The position numbers and the translations under genes were made by a program. The notes beneath the pieces are model-generated. The model had not been told where the DNA came from. It did not search any database and saw nothing but the letters and a program-made list of their open reading frames with translations. A stretch of 64,000 nt of DNA. Origin: an uncultured Ruminiclostridium sp. (lineage in GTDB: Bacteria; Bacillota; Clostridia; Oscillospirales; Ruminococcaceae). This document shows positions 35,643 through 44,065 of the stretch, in pieces. How positions within the stretch are numbered: the stretch's first letter is position 1; every line of letters starts with the position of its first letter. Location of the stretch: assembly GCA_944388385.1 (NCBI GenBank), contig CALXIO010000005.1, forward strand, positions 1-64,000, in the 5' to 3' direction.

Positions 35643-35692
35643 ATGATAAACGTCTATCAAGCATTTATTTTGGTTAACCTAAATTTTTTAAA

Positions 35693-36886
35693 TTACTTTC
35701 TCTTCTTGAGAACTACGCCTGTAGCTACAAGAACTGCACCTGCTACTACTGCAGGAACTACTACAAGGCCAACACCTGTAGGAGCGTTAGCACCGTTAGA
35801 ATCGCCGGGAACTTCTGTTGCGGGAGTATCTGTTGTGGGAGCGTCTGTTGCAGGAGCGTCTGTTGCAGGAGCGTCTGTTGCAGGAGCATCAGCATCTGCA
35901 GCCTTGTTTGCAACAAGTGAATCAAGTGAAAGAACAGGGTTTACTGCACCTTCAGTATCATCTACTACGTAGTCTGTCTTAAGAGCTAAGCACTGGCAAT
36001 CTTCAACTGTAACACCTTCGGGAAGTACAAGTTCAACTGTGTATGTGCCGTTACCTGTTACATCAACGGGAGTAACGTCAACTGTGTTGGACTTATCGCC
36101 GGGGCCCCAGTATGCCTGTGACCAGTTGTTGAATGAGAAGATGGGGAATGCCTTGAATGCTGTACCTGTGTAATCAGATACTGTGAATGTAAATGTGAGC
36201 TTGTTAACCTTAGCAGATGTTAAAGCATCTGCAGTAAGAATGTTGCTTGCTTCATCAGTTACAAATGTGTTGATGATGTCAAGTCTTGCCTTACCGTCGC
36301 TGTCAACACCGGAAACACCCTTGTTTGCAAGGTCAAGTGCTGCCTCGGGGCCGTACTCAACTGCAGGAGCATCTGTTGCAGGAGCATCTGTTGCAGGAGC
36401 ATCTGTTGCAGGAGCATCGGTCTGATTGGGCTTACCAGCGCAATCACCGGGCTGATTTTCAGTTTCTGATGTTACAGCAGGAGCTTCTGTCTCGGGAGCT
36501 GTTGTTTCGGGCTCTGTAACTACCCAAGATACTGTGTAGTTCTTGTCAAACCACCAGCACTGAACCTGAAGATCGGCACCTGCCTGAATATCAGCATCAA
36601 CATCGAGAGCAACCTCGAAGCTTGTAGCCTCTTCAAGAGTCCATTCTACAGCTGTCCACTCACCGGCAGCGTTGTTATAACCTACACAACCATTTGAGTA
36701 GTTAGCTTCTTCTGTTTCTGATTCAACTGTAATTGTAATAGTTTCCTTACCGGCAAACTCAGAGTTAGCAATTACAACATCTTTCTTTTCAGTAACTGTT
36801 TCGGGAGCAGCAAATGCTGTTAAAGCGACAGAAGAAGCTGCTACTGCTGTAGCTGCTGCTACTGCCATAATCTTTGAAATTTTCAT
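35693..36886 (-). CDS. Secreted surface protein with TDAPA repeats and a C-terminal sorting-like tail (paralogue 1)
   Basis: About 397 aa from the ATG at 36886 (GGAGG 8 bases upstream). Signal peptide MKISKIMAVAAATAVAASSV..AFA, then a beta-rich domain with Trp/aromatic residues, a Thr-Asp-Ala-Pro-Ala repeat block (DNA 36363-36420), a second beta domain with FSFNNWSQAYWGPGD that looks like a carbohydrate-binding sandwich, and a second TDAPA block (35811-35892). The end is NAPTGVGLVVVPA, a hydrophobic helix and KKRK. The end resembles sortase-type signals common in Ruminococcus surface proteins. Function unknown; surface polysaccharide binding is possible. Confidence 0.75.
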   Translation of the reverse strand: MKISKIMAVAAATAVAASSVALTAFAAPETVTEKKDVVIANSEFAGKETITITVESETEEANYSNGCVGYNNAAGEWTAVEWTLEEATSFEVALDVDADIQAGADLQVQCWWFDKNYTVSWVVTEPETTAPETEAPAVTSETENQPGDCAGKPNQTDAPATDAPATDAPATDAPAVEYGPEAALDLANKGVSGVDSDGKARLDIINTFVTDEASNILTADALTSAKVNKLTFTFTVSDYTGTAFKAFPIFSFNNWSQAYWGPGDKSNTVDVTPVDVTGNGTYTVELVLPEGVTVEDCQCLALKTDYVVDDTEGAVNPVLSLDSLVANKAADADAPATDAPATDAPATDAPTTDTPATEVPGDSNGANAPTGVGLVVVPAVVAGAVLVATGVVLKKRK

Positions 36887-37115
36887 TTCTTTATCCTCCA
36901 TATTATTTTTAGCTTGATAGCTACTATAATAATACCTTATTTACACTTTAATTTCAATCGGCATTTTGCACAATTTTATATGAACCATATAGTCAATTTG
37001 TCCCACATCTGAAATATATTTTATAACTTAGTGCTATTTATTACGATTTTTTGAGGTAAAATGTGAGTATTATACCGCTATAATAAGGCGGCCATTTTAC
37101 TTTTACTTAATAAAA

Positions 37116-37139
37116 ATACCCTCGGAAAACCGAGGGTAT
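37116..37139 (-). terminator. Terminator after secreted repeat protein 2
   Basis: ATACCCTCGG (37116-37125) pairs with CCGAGGGTAT (37130-37139), followed on the minus strand by TTTTA. The rest of 36902-37115 is AT-rich and presumably holds the paralogue 1 promoter. Confidence 0.8.
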
Positions 37140-37158
37140 CTTATCAGCAATTATTCAA

Positions 37159-37926
37159 TTACTTAGTCTTCTTAAGAACGATACCTGCTGTTGCAAGACC
37201 TGCTGCTGCTAAAGCTGCAGGAACTACTGCAAGAGCCACACCTGTCTGTGTGTTGTCAACAGCACCGGAAGATTCACCGGGAACTTCTGTTGAAGGAGCT
37301 TCTGTTGCAGGAGCTTCAGTTGCGGGAGCATCTGTTGCAGGAGCTTCTGTTGCAGGAGCTTCTGTTGCAGGAGCTTCTGTTGCAGGAGCTGCTGCTTCGC
37401 CGATTACCTTGCCGTCCTTGTCAAGAAGGTCAGCCTCTAATACCTTAACCGTGCCGCCCCATGTCTGAACCCAAGCCTGTGCCCAAGTATCTTCTGCTGT
37501 GAAGATAGGAGCATTGCCTTCGTTCATCCATACGATTGTAGCTACATTACCTTCAAGGGTATCGTCAATAGCGATAGCCTTTTCGCCTGATGCCTTGCCC
37601 CATTCAACAGACTTCCAACCTGTTGAATCAGAGTTAACACCGATACCGCCGCCGATCCAGAATTCTTCATCAGCGAGCTCAGCATCATCTAACTGTACCT
37701 TGAACTGTACGCCGCATACATCTGTGAGAGAGTAGCCGTTGGAGTTAATGTAACCATTGGGTTCCTCTGTGTCCTCATTTGTGCCGTAAACAACAACAGT
37801 AGCATCGCCGGGCTTAGCTTCTGTTACTGTCATAAATTCGTCAGCAGTACCTGCAAAAGCAGAAATTGAGAAAGTAGCTGCTACTGCTGTAGCTGCTGCT
37901 ACTGCCATAATCTTAGAAATTTTCAT
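37159..37926 (-). CDS. Secreted surface protein with TEAPA repeats (paralogue 2)
   Basis: About 255 aa from the ATG at 37926, preceded by GGAGGACAAACAA; a longer frame to 38025 lacks a ribosome site. The signal peptide is almost identical to paralogue 1 (MKISKIMAVAAATAVAA), so the genes are tandem duplicates. The mature part has a beta-rich domain with several Trp, a TEAPA repeat block (DNA about 37281-37390) and a tail NTQTGVALAVVPA, a helix, KKTK. Each gene has its own terminator. Function unknown; probably cell-surface exposed. Confidence 0.75.
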   Translation of the reverse strand: MKISKIMAVAAATAVAATFSISAFAGTADEFMTVTEAKPGDATVVVYGTNEDTEEPNGYINSNGYSLTDVCGVQFKVQLDDAELADEEFWIGGGIGVNSDSTGWKSVEWGKASGEKAIAIDDTLEGNVATIVWMNEGNAPIFTAEDTWAQAWVQTWGGTVKVLEADLLDKDGKVIGEAAAPATEAPATEAPATEAPATDAPATEAPATEAPSTEVPGESSGAVDNTQTGVALAVVPAALAAAGLATAGIVLKKTK

Positions 37927-38155
37927 TTGTTTGTCCTCCATAAAAAATAATGAAAAGTTCGCTTTTATAAGCTTAGGATTATTGTACAATATTCTTGCGC
38001 TTATTTCAATCGTCAATTTAAACAAAAATTTAAGTTTAAGTTAGTGGCAATATTACATTTTGCTTAAATTTCGGTATTATTTTAGTCCATTTTAGCGTTA
38101 AATTTCCATTTTGTGAATAATCTTCCGAAAATATACTTATACATGATAAATAATA

Positions 38156-38177
38156 ATCCCCCGGATAACCGGGGGAT
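38156..38177 (-). terminator. Terminator after the DUF4956 gene
   Basis: ATCCCCCGG (38156-38164) pairs with CCGGGGGAT (38169-38177), followed on the minus strand by TATTATTTATC. Confidence 0.75.
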
Positions 38178-38180
38178 AGC

Positions 38181-38888
38181 TTAGTTCATATATTCGCCGT
38201 TATATTCAAGTAAGGTTACGCTGTCCACTCCCTCAATAGCCTGAAATCTTGCAATCTGTGAAGCGTCATTGGGAGCGTTCTTTATCTCTGCGGTAAGCTC
38301 TGTTCTGTCGCCTATGACGGTTTTATTTTTGAGCTTATACTTAATTGAGCCTATCATGGCGGAAACATTTTCCTCAGCGGAGGAATTATAGCGCACCACT
38401 AAAAGGTAGCTTTTTCTTTCCTTTTTAACTATGGTAAGTACTATATAAAGTACCGCTATAAATACCGTGCCTATAAGGGCTACAAAGTAAAGTCCTGCTC
38501 CGGCGGTAAGTCCTGCCGCCACACCCCAGAATAAAAATCCCACATCAAGGGGGTCTTTAATTGCACTACGAAATCTGACAATAGACAACGCACCCACCAT
38601 ACCAAGGGAAAGCACAAAGTTTGCACTTATGGTCATGATAATAAAGGCGGTGACTACGGTAATAAGCAGTACCAGTATATTGAAATTATCGCTGTATACT
38701 ACCCCTCGGTAGAACATTCTGTACACAAGGTAAATTATAACACCGCATACCGTGGCGGTAAGCATAGCAAGTAAGATCCTCGGTAGGGAGAGATTTTCAA
38801 ACTGTACAGTAAGATCAAAGCTGTCCTTCAGCATCTGGAAGAAATCATCGGTGGCAGCATCTGATAGAATATTTATAAGCCCTGTCAT
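38181..38888 (-). CDS. DUF4956 membrane protein
   Basis: 235 aa with about four hydrophobic helices at residues 25-140, the conserved LGMVGALSIVRFRSAIKDP motif and a cytoplasmic C-terminal domain. DUF4956 proteins usually sit beside VTC-type polyphosphate polymerase domain proteins, as here. They are thought to act with them or with CotH-type kinases at the membrane. It starts 23 bases after the VTC-domain gene stop. Confidence 0.85.
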   Translation of the reverse strand: MTGLINILSDAATDDFFQMLKDSFDLTVQFENLSLPRILLAMLTATVCGVIIYLVYRMFYRGVVYSDNFNILVLLITVVTAFIIMTISANFVLSLGMVGALSIVRFRSAIKDPLDVGFLFWGVAAGLTAGAGLYFVALIGTVFIAVLYIVLTIVKKERKSYLLVVRYNSSAEENVSAMIGSIKYKLKNKTVIGDRTELTAEIKNAPNDASQIARFQAIEGVDSVTLLEYNGEYMN

Positions 38889-38911
38889 AAGTTTAACCGT
38901 CCTTTTTTATA

Positions 38912-39622
38912 TTAACCCATATAAAGCCGGGTAAGTGCCTCTTTACATATCAGGAATTTTGAGAAGGAATCCTGTCTTAACCCCACTCCCCCCACAAGCT
39001 CAAGAAGATATGAGGGAAGAAATTCATCGTATTTAAGTTCAATTACCGCCGCCGGGGAGGAAATGGGAATATAGCGGATTTTGTCGGAAAACATATCCCT
39101 TGAAAATGCCCCCACCTTAAAACCGCTGTCTATGGTAAAGCGGACATTTCCCTCCTTATTTATATAAGCCTCTCTTGTATAGTCCACCACTACTGAGGGG
39201 GATAAAAGGGAGATTGAATTACTTATAGCTCCGTCATCGATAACAGTACCGGCATACTGCTTATCCCATGCAAAGGAAAAATCCCCTTTAAGAATACTTT
39301 CATACTGGGGTAAGGTTATCCACATACTTCTTTTTGAGGTCATGGAGTTATCCTTATATTTACATTCAAAGCGGATTTTCTGAGGGTTTAAATCATAAGT
39401 ACGGATGCGGTATTTTTTTCTTGTATCAGTGCCGTTTTGCTTATCTATATAGGCGCTGTTATAAGCATCATCAAGATACAGGCTTGTGATACGATATTTA
39501 CCCTTATCGCCGTTTTTATCCGGTGTCATCACCGCAGAAAATCTCTGCCGCAGAATTTCACATTGGGGCATAGTAGCCGGGAATTTAAGCTCATGTCTTA
39601 GTTTACGTTCCTTATACTCCAT
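38912..39622 (-). CDS. VTC domain (polyphosphate polymerase-like) protein
   Basis: 236 aa of the VTC/CYTH-like tunnel fold. The beta strands carry alternating basic residues: RHELKF, RYRI-type KYRITSLYLDD, RKKYRIRTYD and IRFECKYKD, with an acidic VIELKYDEF near the end. Family members polymerise phosphate from ATP or bind polyphosphate. In bacteria the partner is often DUF4956 plus a CotH kinase; no CotH gene lies here. Confidence 0.85.
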   Translation of the reverse strand: MEYKERKLRHELKFPATMPQCEILRQRFSAVMTPDKNGDKGKYRITSLYLDDAYNSAYIDKQNGTDTRKKYRIRTYDLNPQKIRFECKYKDNSMTSKRSMWITLPQYESILKGDFSFAWDKQYAGTVIDDGAISNSISLLSPSVVVDYTREAYINKEGNVRFTIDSGFKVGAFSRDMFSDKIRYIPISSPAAVIELKYDEFLPSYLLELVGGVGLRQDSFSKFLICKEALTRLYMG

Positions 39623-39779
39623 AGCTACCCTCCCTTTACACGCTATACTGTAATTTTCAGTATAGCATAAAAAAATTGAAAATTCAACATATTTAAAAAA
39701 ATAAATTGGGCTGGGGTTCTTTTTGGCTGGTGGATGGATGACACCCTCATAAGGGGCGGTGTGTACCCATTTTTCTGAA

Positions 39780-39960
39780 CGGCTTCAGACTTCACACCAC
39801 CCACCCCCTTGCCCCCTCACTTATAGGGAGGGGGGAAGGGGGGATGGGGATAGCCGTCTGCTGACGATAAAAATTAGGGGGGCGCGTATCCCCTTAGGGG
39901 GCTGAATTCCCGTCTGAACCCGAAAAATAAAGAGGGTATGCGCCGCCCCTTAACGAGGTC
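39780..39960 (-). repeat. GC-rich dispersed repeat, copy 3 (inverted)
   Basis: The inverted core GGGGATAGCC..CTGCTGACGATAAAAA at about 39846-39874 is the reverse of the copy 4 left core. It is preceded by CCCTTGCCCCCTC and GGGAGGGGGG. Imperfect flanks include two GGGGCGG-type segments (39750 and 39938). No gene is seen in 39623-39990. Confidence 0.7.
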
Positions 39961-39990
39961 AATTCCAACACCGCCCAACCACAAAAAAAC

Positions 39991-40012
39991 AAGCCCGTCA
40001 AATGACGGGCTT
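39991..40012 (-). terminator. Terminator after the small secreted membrane protein
   Basis: AAGCCCGTCA (39991-40000) pairs with TGACGGGCTT (40003-40012), followed on the minus strand by GTTTTTTTG. Confidence 0.85.
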
Positions 40013-40025
40013 GCATTTAAGAAAA

Positions 40026-40256
40026 TTATTCATCTTCCTTGTTATTCTTCTTTTTCTTTACAGCAGAAATAATTCCGAAAACTACACCAAGTACAATAAG
40101 CACTCCAAGACCGATTGCCGCAGGTACCCATTCAACCGGAACACCGGTTACAGGATCGGCATTTCCGGATGAGCTGCCTATTGTTTCTGCAAAGCAGGTA
40201 AGTGAAGTTAAAGCCATCATCATTACCGCTGAAAATAACGCTGTTACTTTTTTCAT
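40026..40256 (-). CDS. Small secreted single-helix protein
   Basis: 76 aa from the ATG at 40256, with AAAGG 9 bases upstream. It has a signal peptide (MKKVTALFSAVMMMALTSLTCFA), a short exposed segment with DPVTGVPVEWVPA, one C-terminal helix and a lysine-rich tail (KKKKNNKEDE). The xTGV..VPA plus helix plus basic-tail pattern recalls the ends of the two repeat proteins nearby. It could be a small sorted or membrane-anchored peptide; function unknown. Confidence 0.65.
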   Translation of the reverse strand: MKKVTALFSAVMMMALTSLTCFAETIGSSSGNADPVTGVPVEWVPAAIGLGVLIVLGVVFGIISAVKKKKNNKEDE

Positions 40257-40337
40257 TTTTATCATCCTTTCTTATGGGCATTTTCTACCTTGCCCATTAT
40301 ACACCTTTTTATTTTAAAATGCAAGTCTTACATTTTC

Positions 40338-41207
40338 TTAAAGCTGAAGACTCTTTAAGTATTCCTTGAAGTCCTCACCTATTTCGGGGTGCTTTAAGGC
40401 AACCTCAACACAGGCCTTCATGATACCAAGCTTATTTCCCATATCATATCTTGTGCCGGTAAAATCAACACCTATCATTCCCTCAGTCTGAGCAAGAATT
40501 TTCATGGCATCTGTAAGCTGATATTCGCCGTTTGCACCTGTGGGAAGATTTTCAAGTATGTCAAATACCTTTGCAGGAAGTACACATCTGCCCAAAATGG
40601 CATAATTGCTTATAACCTCCTCAGGCTTAGGCTTTTCTATCATGTCGGAAATATAGTAAAGATCGTCCTCTGCGTGCTTTACATCAAGGGTACAGTATTT
40701 AAGCACCATTTCAAAGGGAACTTCCTTCATACATACTACAGCCTTGCCGTATTTTTCATAGGCTCTGCAGCACTGTGCTGTACAGGGGTCCTCACCGATA
40801 ATAACATCATCACCGTAAATTACGATAAAGGGATCGTTTCCTACAAAGTTCTTTGCATAAAGTACAGCGCCGCCGGTACCGTTTTGTACCTGCTGACGAA
40901 CATACTGTATTCCGTCACCCATTTTAGCAAGGTCACATACCACCTTGTAAAATTCAGTCTTGCCGGATTTTAAAAGCTGTGCCTCTAAGTCGGGGGAACG
41001 GTCAAAATGATCTTCAAGTGTCTGCTTGCCCCTTGATAATACTATGAGAATATCGGTAATTCCTGAATTGATTACTTCCTCAATAGTGTACTGAATTGCA
41101 GGCTTGTCCACAATGTTCAGCATTTCCTTCGGTGTAGACTTACTTGCAGGAAGAACTCTTGTACCATATCCGGCACAGAGAATGACTGCCTTTTTTACCT
41201 TTTCCAT
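40338..41207 (-). CDS. galU: UTP-glucose-1-phosphate uridylyltransferase
   Basis: 289 aa nucleotidyltransferase that makes UDP-glucose for cell envelope glycans. The N-terminal signature is ILCAGYGTRVLPASKSTPKEML, followed by QYTIEEVINSGI and VIYGDDVI. Length is typical of GalU/GtaB. It stands alone between terminators. Confidence 0.93.
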   Translation of the reverse strand: MEKVKKAVILCAGYGTRVLPASKSTPKEMLNIVDKPAIQYTIEEVINSGITDILIVLSRGKQTLEDHFDRSPDLEAQLLKSGKTEFYKVVCDLAKMGDGIQYVRQQVQNGTGGAVLYAKNFVGNDPFIVIYGDDVIIGEDPCTAQCCRAYEKYGKAVVCMKEVPFEMVLKYCTLDVKHAEDDLYYISDMIEKPKPEEVISNYAILGRCVLPAKVFDILENLPTGANGEYQLTDAMKILAQTEGMIGVDFTGTRYDMGNKLGIMKACVEVALKHPEIGEDFKEYLKSLQL

Positions 41208-41272
41208 AATTAAAATTCCTTTTTTAAAATTATTTACCTCTTTTTCTTCATACTCCGAAATATAAAAAAATA

Positions 41273-41297
41273 CCGCACACCCACTTTAAGTGTGCGG
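41273..41297 (-). terminator. Terminator after the SCP2-domain gene
   Basis: CCGCACAC (41273-41280) pairs with GTGTGCGG (41290-41297), followed on the minus strand by TATTTTTTT. Confidence 0.85.
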
Positions 41298-41312
41298 CGT
41301 TTTTTTTAAAGC

Positions 41313-41855
41313 TTAGAAAAGTGCCTTCTTAACCTTGAGCATCTTTGTGAGAGAGCCAAGTGCATAGAAATCACCTGAAAGTGCCTTAGCTGCGAAATCA
41401 TACTTGCCTGCAATTACATCAAGTACATCAGCGATGGGCATATCGATATGAATGTCGTTATCCATATAGCCGTAGGGCTCTACAGTAACTGTGCCGTTGT
41501 CGATAAGGATGTACATATAAGCTTCATAGTCGCCGTATACCTTGATCTCAACTGCGATCTTTTCATTTACGGAAGAAACATTCTTCTTGCCGATCTTCTT
41601 TTTTAACATACCTGCAAGAGCAACGATATCGGGTGTACCCTCAACCTTAGCTTCCTTCTTTGCAGTTGTCTTCTTGGCAGCAGGCTTCTTAGCAGCTGTT
41701 GTTGTCTTCTTGGCAGCAGGCTTCTTAGCGGCAGGCTTTTCTTCCTTTGCAGCTTCCTTAACAACGGGAGCAGCTTCAACCTTTGCTTCTGCTACGGGAA
41801 CAGCAGCAACTGTCTTCTTTTCTGTTGCAGTAGTTTCAGTTATCTTCTTAGCCAT
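41313..41855 (-). CDS. SCP2-domain protein with a lysine/alanine-rich histone-like tail
   Basis: 180 aa from the ATG at 41855 (AGAAAGGAAATATCAAT upstream); the frame runs to 41969 without one. Residues 1-80 are low-complexity Lys/Ala/Pro/Thr with repeated PAAKK and TTAKK units, like histone H1 tails. Residues about 95-180 match an SCP2 sterol-carrier-like fold: VEIKVYGDYEAYMYILIDNGTVTV, then a helix IADVLDVIAGKYDFAAKALSGDFYALGSLTKML. SCP2 domains bind lipids or act in thioester enzymes, and the tail would bind nucleic acid or acidic surfaces. The combination is unusual and its function unknown. Confidence 0.75.
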   Translation of the reverse strand: MAKKITETTATEKKTVAAVPVAEAKVEAAPVVKEAAKEEKPAAKKPAAKKTTTAAKKPAAKKTTAKKEAKVEGTPDIVALAGMLKKKIGKKNVSSVNEKIAVEIKVYGDYEAYMYILIDNGTVTVEPYGYMDNDIHIDMPIADVLDVIAGKYDFAAKALSGDFYALGSLTKMLKVKKALF

Positions 41856-41957
41856 ATTGATATTTCCTTTCTTATTGCTGTCATTGACAGTCAGGATATC
41901 GGAAAATAAATTTCCGTATGTGGAATTTAACCTATATAAATTCCCTACTACAGCATT

Positions 41958-41986
41958 ATAATACCACATTACATTTAAAAATACAA
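41958..41986 (-). promoter_or_regulatory. Promoter of the SCP2-domain gene
   Basis: On the minus strand TTGTAT (41986-41981) and TATTAT (41963-41958) with 17-bp spacing; the transcript leader is about 100 bases. Confidence 0.65.
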
Positions 41987-42013
41987 TGGTTTACAATAAC
42001 TTTCGCTTAAATT

Positions 42014-42042
42014 CACAAAAATATCACCATTTTCATAAGCTA
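42014..42042 (+). promoter_or_regulatory. Possible mother-cell sporulation promoter of dpaA-dpaB
   Basis: CACA at 42014-42017, 16 bases, then CATAAGCTA at 42034-42042 match the sigma-K pattern (-35 mACm, -10 CATAnnnTA). The match is short, and the role is inferred from the known mother-cell expression of spoVF in Bacillus. Confidence 0.45.
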
Positions 42043-42087
42043 TGATATGAAATTTAATATAAAAATATGCGTGAAAGGGGCATTTTT

Positions 42088-42894
42088 ATGAACATTCTTG
42101 TTCTCGGAGGAGATAAAAGATTTGTATATACAGCAAGAAAATTAGGAAAAAAATACAGCGTTGCCACCCATATAAATCACAATTCGGATAGGTTTGATTG
42201 TATGGTTTTGGGGCTTCCGGGAAGTCGTGACGGAGTACATATAAATGCTCCCATGCTGAGTGAAAAAATCACCCTTGAAAGTGCTGTTGAAAATGTCCGG
42301 GACGGGGGGATTGTTTTTTGCGGTATGCCGTCGGAAAAATTATTTACCCTTTGCAGTGAAAGGGGAATTTCCCTGAGGGACTATTACAAAGAGGAGGAGC
42401 TTATTATAAAAAATGCCCTGCTTACTGCTGAGGGTGCTGTGGCGGTGGCTATTGACAGCACACCCTTTTCATTGTGGGATTGTCCTGTGCTTATTACCGG
42501 CTACGGACGAATTGCCTTTATTCTTGCCCGGTATTTAAAAAGCCTTGGGGCGATAGTTACGATAACCGCAAGAAAAAGCACCGACAGAATAAAGGCTGAA
42601 TGTATGGGATATAAATCGGTATCAACAAATGAGCTTGACAGGGTATGCAAGGAAATGCGGATAATTTTCAATACCGTACCTGCTCCCCTGTTTTCACTTC
42701 AGCATATAATGGAGATAAGGGAGGACTGTGTATATATTGAGCTGGCTTCATTATACGGCATTCCGGAGGAATTGCTTTCGAGGTGTACCTTCAGGGTAAT
42801 AAATGCACAGGGGCTTCCTGCAAAATCAAGCGCAGAGGCTGCCGGCTGTATTATAGCCGACACCATAGATAAAATGCTTACTCCCATTATTTAA
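42088..42894 (+). CDS. dpaA: Dipicolinate synthase subunit A
   Basis: 268 aa from the ATG at 42088 (GAAAGGGG upstream); an ATG at 42067 is weaker. The N-terminal domain has ILVLGGDKRFVYTARKL and a Rossmann dehydrogenase domain has CPVLITGYGRIAFILARYLKSLGA. With DpaB it oxidises a dihydrodipicolinate precursor to dipicolinic acid, the spore-core solute, in the mother cell. The presence of both subunits shows the organism makes endospores. dpaB follows after 13 bases. Confidence 0.93.
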   Translation: MNILVLGGDKRFVYTARKLGKKYSVATHINHNSDRFDCMVLGLPGSRDGVHINAPMLSEKITLESAVENVRDGGIVFCGMPSEKLFTLCSERGISLRDYYKEEELIIKNALLTAEGAVAVAIDSTPFSLWDCPVLITGYGRIAFILARYLKSLGAIVTITARKSTDRIKAECMGYKSVSTNELDRVCKEMRIIFNTVPAPLFSLQHIMEIREDCVYIELASLYGIPEELLSRCTFRVINAQGLPAKSSAEAAGCIIADTIDKMLTPII

Positions 42895-42907
42895 GAAAGG
42901 GGCAATT

Positions 42908-43495
42908 ATGGAATTACTACACAAGCTGAGGGTGGGTTATTGCTTTACGGGGTCATTCTGTACCTTTTCAAAGGCAATAGCCTCAATGCGCGGCTTAAAG
43001 GAGCTGGGCTGTGATATAGTGCCGGTGATGTCCTTTAATGCAGGCAGTATGAATACAAGATTCGGTACCGCAAGGGAGCATATTGAGGTAATAGAAAGAA
43101 TTGCAGGCAGAAAAGTTATTATGACAATAGAGGATGCTGAGCCTATCGGTCCTAAGAACATGACGGATATTATGGTAATTGCTCCCTGTACGGGAAACAC
43201 CATAGCAAAGCTTTCCGCAAGTGTTACCGACACCCCGGTAACAATGGCGGTAAAGAGTCATCTCAGGGGTGAACGGCCGGTTATAATTGCAATATCCACA
43301 AATGATGCCCTGGCAGGCTCCCTTAAAAACATAGGTCTTTTACTTAACCGCAGGCACTATTATTTTGTGCCCTTTTATCAGGATGATCCCATTAAAAAGC
43401 CTATGTCATTAGTGGCGGATCTTGATAAGCTGCCGGATACGATACTTTCCGCCTTAGGGGGGAAACAGCTACAGCCTATATTAAAAAGGGGTTGA
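42908..43495 (+). CDS. dpaB: Dipicolinate synthase subunit B
   Basis: 195 aa flavoprotein-type (UbiX/FMN-like) fold with VGYCFTGSFCTFSKA at the N-terminus and VIAPCTGNTIAKLS in the middle. Typical length. It completes the dipicolinate synthase operon. No terminator is seen; repeat copy 4 follows. Confidence 0.93.
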   Translation: MELLHKLRVGYCFTGSFCTFSKAIASMRGLKELGCDIVPVMSFNAGSMNTRFGTAREHIEVIERIAGRKVIMTIEDAEPIGPKNMTDIMVIAPCTGNTIAKLSASVTDTPVTMAVKSHLRGERPVIIAISTNDALAGSLKNIGLLLNRRHYYFVPFYQDDPIKKPMSLVADLDKLPDTILSALGGKQLQPILKRG

Positions 43496-43549
43496 TTTTT
43501 TGGGGGATTTTTTGGTGGTGGGTGTGGGGTGTAGTCCTTATTTTTTCGG

Positions 43550-43985
43550 GTGCTTTCGGAATTATACTTGCCCATAAGGGGATATGCGTACCGCTTATTT
43601 TTATCGTCAGCAGACGGCTATCCCCATCCCCCCTTACCCCCATTCCCCTCGGGAAGGGGGAGTAAATCGGGGCTGGCGCCCTGCGACCGCCTTAAGGGGG
43701 CAAGCCCCCTTAACCCCCCCTAAATTTATTTTGCGTATCGCTAATCTTTTTCGGTTGCAAGCCATTATCCCCACCCCCTGCCCCTCCCCTCGGGAGGGGG
43801 TGTTTTTTTAATCCCTTTATGCGGTTAGCAAATGGCTTTCGCCCACATTAAGAATACAACGGGGGTCTAGGGGGGCTTGCCCCCTATGTCGCGCGTCAGC
43901 GCGAAACTAATACTCCCCCTCCCTACAAGGGAGGGGGCGGGGGGGGTGGAGTGCCGACCGCAGTCGAAAAATAAAAAGGGGCTAT
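43550..43985. repeat. GC-rich composite repeat, copy 4, with inverted ends
   Basis: Left core TTTTTATCGTCAGCAGACGG then CTATCCCCATCCCCCC (43598-43640), then GGGGCTGGCGCCC, AGGGGGCAAGCCCCCT, TTTATTTTGCGTATCGCT and GCAAGCCATTATCCCCACCC. Further on are CGCGCGTCAGCGCG and the inverted right core GTGCCGACCGCAGTCGAAAA (43951-43970). The block order is the same as copy 1 but without the roughly 150-base RNA-like segment. No convincing coding frame in 43496-44034. Confidence 0.75.
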
Positions 43986-44034
43986 CCACCCCTTAACAAA
44001 AATTACCCCCTAACAAAACACACCCCACCCACAA

Positions 44035-44062
44035 AAAATCCTTCCCCTATGGGAAGGATTTT
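44035..44062 (-). terminator. Terminator of the fabD-degV operon
   Basis: AAAATCCTTCCC (44035-44046) pairs with GGGAAGGATTTT (44051-44062), followed on the minus strand by TTTGTGGG. Confidence 0.8.
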
Positions 44063-44065
44063 TGT

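Noticed and set aside
35811..37390. Regular short DNA repeats resembling a CRISPR-like array
   Set aside because: The 15-bp units are in frame and encode TDAPA/TEAPA repeats in two secreted proteins; there are no spacers.
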